From assembly GCA_002914845.1 (NCBI GenBank), contig JXTC01000014.1, positions 182,329 to 246,328 of the forward strand: a stretch of 64,000 nt of DNA. The letters run 5' to 3'. Source of the stretch: Trema orientale (taxonomy: Eukaryota > Streptophyta > Magnoliopsida > Rosales > Cannabaceae). Below the pieces are notes generated by a model that saw only the letters and a program-made list of their open reading frames with translations, searched no databases and was not told where the DNA came from. Below, piece after piece: positions 23,342 through 35,303 of this stretch. Positions within the stretch are counted from its first letter, which is position 1. Every line of letters starts with the position of its first letter. The position numbers and the translations under genes are program-made.

Positions 23342-23359
23342 ATGTAAAACGAGGCCCAA

Positions 23360-26300
23360 CTTAGTGTCTTTCTAAAGTTATATTTCTCAAAGTTCTAAAT
23401 CTATCAAAATTTGGACTTTGTACTTTCATTTCATTTTTATGTCACAAAAGAATTATTTTATAAGTGTGTTTTCTTACGCCTTTTATATTCCAAAAAGACC
23501 TTTTTTACTGTATACATTCCTTATTCGTTGTACTAATAACGAAAATTAACAACAACCGCGGAGCCTAAGCTATTACTAAATCAATTTAACTAGGTTTGAT
23601 TTAAAAAAAATTAAAATAAAAAAAAAACCTATTTCCCTTTTTTCTCAGATAATTACCCAAAAAAATTTATCATGTCCTTTTTGCCTCACTCTTTATGTCT
23701 TTTTAGCTACTTTTTTGTCCCAAAAGGATAAACATAAAAATTTCGATCAAGATAGCATGATAGATTAAAGAGAAAATTATTTCTTTCAATATTGTTTTGG
23801 TACTGTTCTTCTTTTTCTGTTCTTTTTTTCCCTTTTTTTTTTTTTTCCCTTCTTGCTATCCTGACACCTTTCAAGTAGCCTACTCATGTAATTCATAAAT
23901 CTATTAATATAGAGAGAGGTTTTCTTTTTTTAACAAAAATTAGGACACCCACCACTAAGTCCAAGTCCCACAACAACTCATGTTTCCTGTTTATAATAGG
24001 GCCTTTTAGAAATATGACTAAATTTTGAGCCGAATTTAAGTAAATATCCTTTTGTTAAATGTTATAGTAAAATGTCCGGTATATATGTTTATATACTAAG
24101 TGTAAAATTTTGTATACCAAGTATAAAAAATTATATACTAAGTACATTTTAGTACAGTAACCGAAATTGGTAAATAAACATATCTACCAAGTGTAAAAAT
24201 ATATATACTTGGATATTTAGCTATAAAATTTAAAAAGTAGACATTTATTTAATCAAGTTTAAAATATTGGTCATCCACCTAAATTTCTCTTTATAATACA
24301 TATGAATAAAAATAGTACATTTTTTTTTGTTGCAAGTGTTTTTTTTTTTAAAAAAAAAAAAGAACAGAACTACGAAAAAAAAACAAATATCCTTTATCCT
24401 ATATATACATATATCATGGTGATATTTCAACATATTTTTTCATTCTTGGGTGTTGCTGGCCAATTCTCACTAACATATTATAGATGCCAAATTCTACAAT
24501 TGAATTTATAAAAAGTCTATAACTACTTACAAAAAAGAAAGAACAACCTGGTTAGTTGTTTGGGGCTATGCTTGTAGAGCTGCTTACATACCCTTTAGAA
24601 GGATCGAGTGTGAATGTAGTTTTGATTTCCTTTGTTAAGATCAAGGCGGACATATTTCTAATTTTCCTTTAAAGGAATAAGAAGTTAGTAGAGAATCTAT
24701 AGAGAATATACGGAGATAGAATAGAAGTCTCATAATGAAGAAGAAGACTACGTATTTACAAAGACAAATAAGAAGTGTTTAATAAATAGGAAACTCTAGC
24801 AATTAAATAAGGGCGCGTCTATACACAGATTCCTATCAAACGGTGTATAGACAGGGCCTTACGTAGGGACGCCCCTACTGTAGCCGCCTCCATTAAATAA
24901 TTAATAACAATTATCTTTAGGTATCAAGTCAAAATAGGTTACTTATTTGATTTGATTTTAAGGATCAGTTTAGATACTTGTCCGATCTAATATGATATAT
25001 ACCTTGAATATCTAGTAATTATCCTTTCAGAAAATATGTGCATACTTTCTATAAATAATCAATATGCTATATATGTAACTGGCTAAAATAGAATTGAAAA
25101 ATTATGACCTAACAGTAACTATAATGAATATATTTAATTTTTAGATTTTCTTCCTTAGAAATAAAAAATTCTTAGGCTGTTATTTTTTGTATTTCTAATT
25201 AAGAGTAAAATTATAATTAAAATTATGAATATACATAGTCTAAATATTATTGATGGATTTAGAACTTTCCTTCGGAAAATTTGAATGGTTGTATATTTTA
25301 GACGCTTTGCATTTTAGAAGAAGTCTATATTTTTTTCCTTATCTTATTGTTAATATGCAGGTACGTCAATTGATTTATCTTATCCACATTTATAGGGCGT
25401 TCCAATGGAGATTTTTATTTTTTCTCCATAGATGGGTATTTTGACCAAATTGAAAATGACTTACAATATCAAGTCAAATTTACCTATATCTGTTCTACTC
25501 TAATTCTTTTAGGAAATAGCCATAACTTAATTAAAGTAAATATAGATAGAATTTAATATGCCTTACATGTGGAAAATCATTACTTTTATGAAATGAAAAA
25601 TCCAAATTCTAGAAAAAGAAAAAGAAAACAATTTTTCTACCATGGAAATTTGCTTTAAAAAAAAAACATTTAGTAATTGGCTGACTTTGTGACTCAGTTT
25701 GTTCCGTTCTTCTCATTAATAGTCATGTAGCTACAATTTAATGTTGGATTAAGGATTTAGTGATTGGATCAAGATTACTACAGTCATCAAATTTTTCTTC
25801 ACATCTACAAAATGGTCCTAGAAGAAAAAATTACTTTAAAAATTTGAGCCGATAAAAAAGCTAAATGGGATAAAAGAACATAGTTGTTTTTTCTTTTTGG
25901 ATTTATTATTTGTTAGAATCAATAATTAATTTTTTATTTCTCTCCAAATCATGTTATAAATAGATTTTAATCAAGTTGTATTGTGATATGAAGTATCAAG
26001 GATAAGCATATATGTATAGTGTGATTTTTTAATCAACATATATTTATTATTATAGTTGTTGTTATTATCATTATTATATTATTATTATGAAAGAAGCAGA
26101 TCCTATATTAAAATAACTATGATGAAGTCTACAAAAAAAAAAAAAAAAAAAAAAACTACCTTTCAGAAGGGAAAAAGTATACGTGAAATCAAAAACATGT
26201 GAAAGAAAAAAAAAATAAAGAGAGAAAAAAACGTATTAAGGCAATACACTTGAAGCTAGAAAAAAAAAGTGTATTAGGAAATAATTTTAAAAAAAGAAAT

Positions 26301-26640
26301 AAACATATTTGTATATATTTGGTAATAGCAATGATGATATAAAGAATATAAGTGGAGAAGGAGAACAAATATACTAGAAATCAACTATGAAATGATAATT
26401 AAAACAAAATGGAAAGGGATCGAAAAAATAAATTTGTTAAACTTATGAGGTCACAAACTGATTACTCATCTTTTAAGTCATAAATAACTTTCTATATTTA
26501 CATAAGTACAAATTACATTAGAATTTTTTAGTAGAATTACTAATATTATTATAGCCATCAGATTAAATGTAATGGTCTAAATTAGAGTAACCATCTATGG
26601 AAAAAAAAAAAATCTCAATTAAAAACCCACCTATATATAT
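23360..26640. other. Gene-poor AT-rich region
   Basis: No coding region is recognisable. Around 24550-24890 there is a less AT-rich, repeat-derived looking stretch with two adjacent hairpins: GTCTATACAC pairs with GTGTATAGAC (24817-24852), and GTAGGG pairs with CCCTAC (24863-24878). The rest is poly-A/T and (TA)n sequence. Confidence 0.45.
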
Positions 26641-26644
26641 AGAT

Positions 26645-26885
26645 AGTGGGCACCAATCTAGTGTGTATTTTTTTTTTACCTATCTATAGGTATTATTTTG
26701 CATAATTAAAATTCATCAAACATGTCTTTTCATGATAAAAAGTAGAATAAGAAAGATCATTAAATAATATGTATTTATTGTTATTATTTTTAATCTAACT
26801 ACTCAAATCATAATAGTCATTAGATAATGATCTAACAACTAAAAAAAATACAAAAAAAAAACCTACTAGATTATGGCCCATATAT
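26645..26885. mobile_element. MITE, copy 1 of a GGGCACCAATCTAG family
   Basis: The left end GTGGGCACCAATCTAGTGTG is inverted against CTACTAGATTATGGCCCA on the right, each followed inward by a long T or A run and an ACCTAT motif. It lies between TATATA tracts. The same family occurs in the opposite orientation at 28158-28413. Confidence 0.7.
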
Positions 26886-26889
26886 ATAC

Positions 26890-28157
26890 GTATAATTTTC
26901 TAATAGGTATTGCAATATTTACTACCGATAGATATTTTGAATTTAGACTGCTCAATTATGATCAAATGACTATAATAATTCAAATACTTGTACCAAAAAG
27001 TCTACTGTACTTAATGTTCATCTAAATATATAAGATCATTTAATACTTCAAATGGCATAGGTAACCTATTTTTTTACCGCCAAGATCAACATTTTTATTA
27101 TTTAGCTTCCATTTGTTTTTCAATCCTATTACATTAATATCCTCCTAATATTTTAATTCTCATTAATTTTTTTAATTGAAAATTCTCATTAATTTTAATT
27201 TCACATAAAGCAGGTTAATTCATAGTATAGCTAATCTAAGTAGAGTAACGTAACCATTTTTTTTTTTAAACCTCAGTAAGCTCACGATCCTACACTGAAG
27301 TCATAAAAATATACTTAATTCATGTTAAAAGAAAAATAATTTAAAATATAATTGAAAATTTTAAGGAATTTTATAATTAAATTCTTTAAAAAAATTAAAT
27401 TTCTTATTATAGATAACAAAAAATAAAACGTGAAAAATCATCTGCTAAACTTTTTATGCTAAAGAAGTAATGCAAATTAAATTCCAAAAAATATTTAACT
27501 ACATAGTAAAAAATAAATTTGAAATAAAGTATAAGGAAAAAAAAAAGATTAGAACTGTCCATGAATCTAAATGGAATATTTTTTCAATTCTACAAATATA
27601 AAAGATATTCATAAATCTCATTATGTACATGAATTTGAATCAAAATAAAAGTGAATTAAATTCTTTTTTATGAATTGGAATTAGAATCGAAATAAGTACA
27701 ATTAATCCTGCTATTATAGGATAACTTGATCAAAATATCCATCAGTTGAGGAAAAAAAAAAAAAACACGGGAAAACGGACTATTATATATGTAACTAGCA
27801 TTTTTCTTTATGACTAAAAAACTTCTGTCATTCTCTTAAAAGCACTAGATATTTTCATAAATAGCAGTTTCTACGTTTTATGAAAAGTGATTTCATAAAG
27901 CAACCAACGAACAAAACAAAAGTATTGGGACAAAAAAGTTATATAAATTAGAAAAAAAATAGTTGTTGTAAATTTGATTTAATAAGTATTAAGTGGCAGT
28001 GGTATAATTTTCTGAGAGAAATTTAAAAAGTTTGGTAAGTGTCACAATTTTTTGGTTTTTGCTTAAGGGATGGGCTTCTAAATTTAAATAAATATTGTAT
28101 GGAACCTAAATGAGTGTGAATATTGCCTAAATTTAAGCGGGGGCATATATATATATA
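26890..28157. other. Gene-poor AT-rich region
   Basis: Contains fragments similar to the neighbouring MITEs (for example near 26900-27080) and poly-A runs. No gene is seen. Confidence 0.45.
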
Positions 28158-28413
28158 TGTAGGTTGCCAATGTAATAAGTTCTTTTTTTTAACCTATGTA
28201 TAGGTATTTTTTTTTCTAGCCGTTGGATCATCATCTTACAATGATCCAATGACTATAATAATGTACATGAAAAAATGTGCATCATTAATAATATTTCTCT
28301 CTATTACTTTTTACTATAAAAAAAAATATATGTATGATAAATTTTAATTGGTCAAAATGATACCTATGTATAAGTAAAAAAAAAAATACATACTAGATTG
28401 GTGCCCATATATA
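28158..28413. mobile_element. MITE, copy 2 of the GGGCACCAATCTAG family, inverted
   Basis: The right end ACTAGATTGGTGCCCATAT is the reverse complement of the left end of the copy at 26645. Internally it has TAACCTATGTATAGGTATTT and CCGTTGGATCATCATC. It is also flanked by (TA)n. Confidence 0.7.
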
Positions 28414-28513
28414 TATATATATATAATATAGTGAGAATTACATAATTTAAAAAAAAAATATTCATTTTTTTTCCCAAAAGTCCAGGACCCTAATGGCTCC
28501 GGCATAGAACTTA

Positions 28514-28934
28514 GGCCTTGTTTGGTACATGGACTAGGATTGAGATTGAGATTATTTATCCTATACCTATGTTTGATGCCAACTTGGAATTGAGATAAAT
28601 AATCCACAACCCCAAAATAGTCTCATGTAAGTGAGATAATTTATCCTCATTCAAAAGTATAAGATTAATAATTCTACATTTAAAAATGGTGGAACCTACA
28701 TCTATTCCAAATTCCAAAACTAGTGGATCTTACATTACGAATACTTTTTATGATTTAAACTAATCAAAAATAAATCTATTGCATATTTCAATGAAAAGTT
28801 GGTCTTATATTATAATAATAATCATAATCCAATCCAACACTATACGAAACACGGAATATTATTAAGTTTATTTAATGCATTACAATCCAATCCGAGTTAT
28901 AATCCAATCTCAATCTTGCATGTCAAACGTATCC
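28514..28934. mobile_element. Tourist-like MITE with TTA duplication
   Basis: The left terminus GGCCTTGTTTGGTACATG is inverted, with several mismatches, against CATGTCAAACGTATCC, and the second block AGGATTGAGATT against AATCTCAATCTT. TTA flanks both ends (28511-28513 and 28935-28937). The element is 421 bp and non-coding. Confidence 0.82.
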
Positions 28935-28939
28935 TTAAG

Positions 28940-29693
28940 GGATTGTCTCTCCATCTTTTTTAGGCTCCTCAATCCCTTTCTATTCATCTTCCCTCGTATC
29001 AAACATAGCATAAGGCTCAGCATTCATGAGAGTTGAGTTTGTAAGACTTAAGATATTAAATCCTACATGGATTAATTACAATGATTCAATTATCTCTTAT
29101 ATATGCAGAGATATTACTTTCCCACAAGATCGATATTTTAGAAGAATTAATTGTGTGCTTTGATTTATACCAAAAGATTTGGCATTGACATGGAAATTTA
29201 TTACACATTATCAGGATTAATGTTAAGTTCTTCCATGAAAAGCTGATGGCCCCAAGACAAAGTCCCTTATTTATTTATTTATTTTTAATTCAAGCACGGG
29301 AATTACAAATACAAATCTGCAGCAATAATTGAAGAAATAAAACGAGGATAAAAGGAAACTCAGAACATGTCTCTGGGAGAAGAAAAAATAAATTTGGCTA
29401 ACGCGTGAGCTACCTATTCCCAAGACGAGAATAAAGAGGCAAGTACCACAATTAACAAACAAAGACTCTTATTATTAATTATTGTTATTGCTGGAAACCC
29501 AACCCAAAAGTCACTAGCATCCATATGAACCACTAGTTTAAAAAGTTGTCATCAACCCCTTCTTTTTTCTTTCAAGCCAAAAAAAAAATAAAAAATAAAT
29601 AAAATACCCCTTCTTTTTCTTTTCCCTCTTGGTGTCTAATGCCAAACTTTCAAAAACTCATTCATACTTCAGTCACACTCAAAACAACCTGTA

Positions 29694-29724
<31 letters not shown>

Positions 29725-31690
29725 AACATGACACATATAACAACCCCACGCTCTAAATCATATTGATAGAGATTGGAAATAAAGATGACATTTAAATAAA
29801 AGGATAGGTTTCGTAGGCATGGTGCCCGAAAGTCTTCGTAGCATTGTCACATTCACCATATTTTTGAACATTTATACTTTATTATAAGAAAACCTTATGA
29901 AGCCAAAACTCACATTCAATTATTGGTTGCGCTGCTGACATAGTAGTGTACATTGTGATTGGTAATGCATTCCTGTACGTACTAAGTTATAGTAATAACA
30001 CCTTTTTCTTCTTCTTATTCTTGTTCCTTATAATAGGTTAATTTCTATATCTAGAGCCATGCATCTCTTTACGTTTACGGCTTGTTATTTGTACCTGAAC
30101 ATTCAATTTTTTTTTTCTTTTTTCCCCAGACAATGCTAGGCAATCCCTACAGTGAGTTCTTTTTTTTTTTTTTTTTGGGTGGGGGGGGCTCTAGTTAGGA
30201 TTAAGAGAACTACCAGAATGTCCATTCGTATAAGTTCAATAAAAACAAAGAAGGATATGACGATATGTATCAGAAGACCTATAGTACTCAAAGTCGAGTG
30301 GCACCTTGCAATATTGGATATAATTAGACCAATATTTACTTTTTTTTTTTTTTTTGAAATCCAATATTTACTTGTCATTGTACAACGTCTCAGAACCATA
30401 TGGTATAAGCTAACAAAATTTCCTTTTATATTATTTCATACACCAAAACAATAATAATTGTGTTTTTATTGCCAGGTCTGATCTCTTGGCACTTTTTATG
30501 TACAGGTTTGCAGAATGATGTGATTTTTCACTTACATTGAGTAGAAAAGAGTAGGGTTTGAAACACAAAAGTAAGTTGAGTGGTAATTTAAATATATATA
30601 TATATAATTTCTATGATTTATATATACCCTTTTTTTTTTCTTTAGCTAATAAGATTTTGATTACATTTCCTCTCAAAAAGATAATGATTTTGATTACATG
30701 TACTTTTTGTCCAACAATAAAAACTTTTTGTTTCATTAGAACATATATCAATTATAGTGCTTTCTAATAATATTTTTCCATCGTGAACACAAGAACAACC
30801 TTAAACAACTCGACAATGTTCTTATCTTATGATTTGGTCGAGAGCTAGAAAAAATTAATATTTAAAAATAAAGAAATGATTTCCCTTTTTTTTTTTTTTT
30901 TTCCAAAAGGCCTTGATGGAACGAAGAAAACTGAAATATATATATATAAAAAAAAAAAACACCTAGATAGAGAGAGACATGAACATGATCTCTTAAGAGA
31001 CTAAAAACAAGAATAAAAACTAAAAAAGAATAAAAATTATTGAAATCTATAACTAACCTTCACAATACAGTTATCGTAAACAATTAAAATGATTTCAGTT
31101 ATTGTTAGTGCTTTAGGGGTACGAAAGGTAATGCACAAAAAAAAAAAAAAAGGAAAAAAAGGGACTGGTCTATTCTCTAACAGAAGGAAAAAAAAAAAAA
31201 AAACTACTTTCTCGAGTGAAATTCACGTCATTACATAATTTATTAAACAATTGAAGTCATGTTACTACAATGACTCTCCCACTTATGCTCATGATGTGGT
31301 TGTTGAATAATGTGTTGCTATATTATAGTGATTTGAGAAATTCGGTTGTAGAATATGAAAAACACGTCTTACCAGTAGCGTGTAGCTTTGAATTGTCACG
31401 TTTTGAAAAAAAAAAACTACACATTTTATAGACGTGCCCTAACACAAAAATGTTGTATTTGGGGGTTTGGTGGTATGAACATCGGCAAATAGTGTGACTT
31501 TTATCTCAAACGCAATGCTATTTAATTGTGTACTAATATGCTATAATTTTGCATATATTACAAAGTCTTCCTACAATACAATGTTATTTGTTGCCTACAA
31601 TACCATGTTATTTGTTTTGTTATCTTTAATATATGCTATACTTTGATCTCTAATAAAATATAGTATCAAATATAGCATAATGGTACTCTA
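28940..31690. other. Gene-poor AT-rich region
   Basis: Contains a (TA)n tract at 29697-29717 and several long poly-T runs (30160, 30340, 30885). Short frames on both strands here are poly-K/poly-F artefacts of those runs. No gene is seen. Confidence 0.45.
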
Positions 31691-31830
31691 AAGGTAGTCA
31701 AAGTGGCAATGTGCTCTAATTAAGATTTCTCTCACTGAGGAAGAGTAAGGTCAATGGTTCAAACTCCTACTTTGCCCTTGGAGGGCCTAACTAAATGGGG
31801 ATAGATATAACATACATCTAATGTCGTAAT
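31690..31830 (+). mobile_element. Possible tRNA-derived SINE fragment
   Basis: A box A-like AGTGGCAATGTGC (31702-31714) and a box B-like GGTTCAAACTCC (31756-31767) lie about 42 bp apart, the spacing of an RNA polymerase III promoter in tRNA-derived SINEs. No clear tail or target duplication was found. Confidence 0.4.
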
Positions 31831-31989
31831 ATACGGAATAAATTATGTGCAGCATATGTATGGACCGCTTAATTCCCAAAACAAAATATAAGCAATAAGA
31901 GTCACCACCATCATCTCTCAACAGAGAGTTCGCATCACTATAATGACTTTATTGCTAAATAATGTTGAGTTCACTGTACCCAAAATGAA

Positions 31990-32465
31990 TCTATAGTCAC
32001 TTTCTACCAAAGGACTAGTGAACTCTGAAGATATCACAAGATCCAAATATTTATGAAGTAAAACAATAGGATCTTTCCTTCATCATATCGAACTATATCT
32101 GAACAAATAGTTCGCATCACTAGCATTGACTCAATTGCTAGATAAAATTGATTTCATGGCCATACCAACAACGAATCTATTTACTTTCTAGCAAAAGACC
32201 ATTGAACTCCAAAGATATCATAAGATCTAAATCTTCATGAAGCAACAAACATCATCTATCGAAATATATCATCAATTCCCGATAAAGTCCATCTTCGTAA
32301 ACAATATAACATCATATCTATAATCACTTTCTACCAAAAGGCTATTGAACCCTGAAGACATCATAAGATCCAAATCTTCACAAAGCAACAAGGATCCTTT
32401 ATTCAGCATATCGAAATATATCATCAATCCTCGATAAAGTCCATCTTCGTGAACAATGTAGCATC
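31990..32465. repeat. Three imperfect tandem copies, ~140-185 bp each
   Basis: Units begin near 31991, 32178 and 32319 with ACTTTCTACCAAAAGGCTA or a variant and share TCATAAGATCCAAATCTTCA and, in the last two, GATAAAGTCCATCTTCGT. The frame at 32272-32484 merely spans this repeat. Confidence 0.7.
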
Positions 32466-32479
32466 TGTTAGGAAAATCT

Positions 32480-34400
32480 TTCAAATCTGAATCATAAAAT
32501 ATTTAGATCTATAAGAAAATTACAGAAAAATAACAAAAATAAAATAAGAGCCTATATAGATTTAAAATATGATAGGACTAAACCCCAATAATAATAAGTC
32601 TATGGAGAAAAAGACATTCACACTAATGAAAAGATTATTAAATAAAAAACTAGAAAATGAAAAAAAAAAAACTAAGAAAACCTACTGAAGAGGAAGATCA
32701 AAAGAGGATCTCCCTCTCTGGTGTGGTAGAAATCAAGAGAAAAAAGTGTTATTTATATACTTTTTAACGCTTGATTAATACATATCTTTAATACTCAAAT
32801 AGTTACAAAATAACTATAATTATTATATTGTACTGCAAAAAATTTTAAATAGCATTTTAACTGGTGTTATGCATGGGAGTAAAACTTTAATTTTAGTGTC
32901 AAATTTATCATTTTTCTATTTTTTGTGTCAAATATATCATAAATAATAACATTTGCATTAGAGACGTTCTAAACATCATATCATTTCAAACAATATGTAA
33001 ATTTTAAGTTGACATGATGAAAGCTTTGATAATTCAGAGATATCAGAATAAATGATTTTAAATAATGAGAAACTTTGTGATATGGTATAGAAAATGTATG
33101 TCACTAGTGCATTGTTTTTTAACCTTCGAATTTTGATCAAATGTTTTTTAACCTTCAAATTTTGATCAATTTAATTTCGTTAAATTTACATTTTGTTTAT
33201 GATATGATATACATCTAGAAACACACTATTTAGTAGTGTATCATGTATCACATCATCACCTTAAAAGAGATGATAATAATAATATCTATATAATTAAATG
33301 TGTGATGAACAAAAATAAAAAGGAAAATGACAAAATGTACAAATTAAAATACAAAGGTTTAGAAGCATTTGATAAACTATTTACAACATGAATAATCATA
33401 CTTTGGTTGGATACGTCTAACTAATTAAATTATTCAGTTTATTATTGACTAATTATAATTATATTTCTAGAACTAATTTATTAATTAGAATTAAAAAAAA
33501 TAGTATATGTCATGTAATGTTGGAGTAATATTGCTCCATTTATAGGCGTGAGCTTCACATAGGTACAAATACAATTACTCACATAGTGCTAGTATTGCTC
33601 AAGCCTCAAGAAACAATTGTTAGTGGATTTGATAAGAAAAGAAAAAAGAAATGTAATGTGATGTAGACCGTCCGATATATAAAGGAAGTTAAGATGTAAC
33701 ACTAGATCCCCAATATCAAACTAATTCAAAAAAGAAAAAAGATTCCTTCACTAGGCCAAGAAGCCAACAAACAAACAGCCTTGTAAAAAAAATAAAGCTG
33801 AACGAGCACGAAATAGTTAGCAGGGCCCCACTCCACGCCACACACCCAGAGTCAGTGATAGCGAGAGGGAGCCTTCTCTGCAACAAAACAATACCAAAAA
33901 GTTCAAAATTAGCTCCTCTCCTCTCCGCTCCACATTCTCTAAATTAAACATTTTAATTTTTAAATAAATCTTTGAAACTATATTAGTATTTTTTCCACCT
34001 ATAGTTAATATTAGTATTTGAATTAAGTGGATGGAGCTAAAAATCTCCATAACGAATTGAATTGACTATAGTCCCATGAGCGGGAATAATTGCAGCTCCG
34101 TTTCAAAATCTAAAATCTAAAAAAACATAAAATAAAATAAAATAAAACACCCAATAACGAAACACGTTCATGTTTGGAACCACACAAAAGAAAAAGCTGA
34201 AAAAGGCTGTTTTTTTTTTTTTTTTTTTTTGGTGAGGTCTCAATCTTGAATTTCACAACTTCGAGTCCACAATCACATGCTCCTCCTTTTTTATTTGTTT
34301 TTTTGTTTAATTTGTGTATTTGAAAATCAAATAAAGGTAAAGTAAAAAACAAGAAATAGAAACACACACCAATACATATTATCTGTAAAAGCAACTGACA
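32480..34400. other. Gene-poor AT-rich region
   Basis: No gene is seen. A short MITE-like arm lies near 33430-33500. The segment 33820-34060 is somewhat GC-richer but shows no recognisable coding frame. Confidence 0.4.
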
Positions 34401-35303
34401 TTCTACAGAGATTTGAGCAGAGTTATTGTATTGTAATGTAACTTTTCATTAATATGTTCAGCTATCTTAAATACCAAGTCTGAACTGAACCCATCTTCTC
34501 TTTTCATTTATTTTCAAATAAAATTTATTGTTTCTTCAGCTTCTGGTCTCTAGTGTCCAGTCAAAGGTACTTTTAATCTGGGTCTTTATTTTTTAATGGG
34601 TATAGCGTATAATAATCTTCAATTATTTTCTTGTTAAAATTTTTTGTTTCTTTCAAAATATGTGATGGGTTTTCTTATTTCTTCCTTTTTTAAATTTGAT
34701 GGGTCCTTTTTGTTTGGGATCTTTCGAATTTGGCTTTCCAGATTTTTGAATTCTACTCCTCTGTTCTCTGTCCCAGGCCACTGTTTCATTCATTCTGAGT
34801 AGCTTTTCTGGGACTGAACATCCGAACAAAATGCTTTCTGTGTGTGATTCAAGAAGTGGGTTTTTGTAAATTTCACGATTGGAAGGTGTTTCAGAACTCA
34901 TTCATAGTGTTTTTTATGCGACTGTAGACCTACGAATCGTCTTAAATCTCCTATGTGTAAGTGGGTTCGTAACAATTTCTCTATTTGTATTCTTAAGCTA
35001 AGCCAAAAAAAAAAAAAAAAAACACCATGTTGGGGATTGGAGGGTTTAGGGGTAGATTTGAAGCTAAGCTGGGAGAATGAAAAGCAAAGTTATCTCCATT
35101 GTTTGAAATGAAAGTTTGCCTTTTATGGTTCTAAAAGGCTTGGCTAGTTTTGGTACTAGGAATATTCTTTTTAAGCTTTCTTCTTAGTTATATACAAAAT
35201 GGGTTCTTTTTGCCTTTTGGGAACATATTGAGAGCAAGATTTTAAATGTGTCATGCAGATGAACATTATTTGATATGGTAGTTGGTTAATTAAGAACCCG
35301 AGG
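34401..35303 (+). promoter_or_regulatory. FPP upstream region and 5' UTR
   Basis: Sequence just before the FPP start codon loses the strong AT bias of the flank and reads as a leader. A 5' UTR intron is possible, but I cannot place it. The 82-codon frame on the opposite strand (34653-34901) has no recognisable features. Confidence 0.4.

Noticed and set aside
30136-30454. Overlapping frames of 87 and 100 codons on opposite strands
   Set aside because: Both depend on poly-T/poly-A runs and have no family resemblance.
32272-32484. 70-codon minus-strand frame
   Set aside because: It reads through the imperfect tandem repeat, which gives it an internally repeated sequence.
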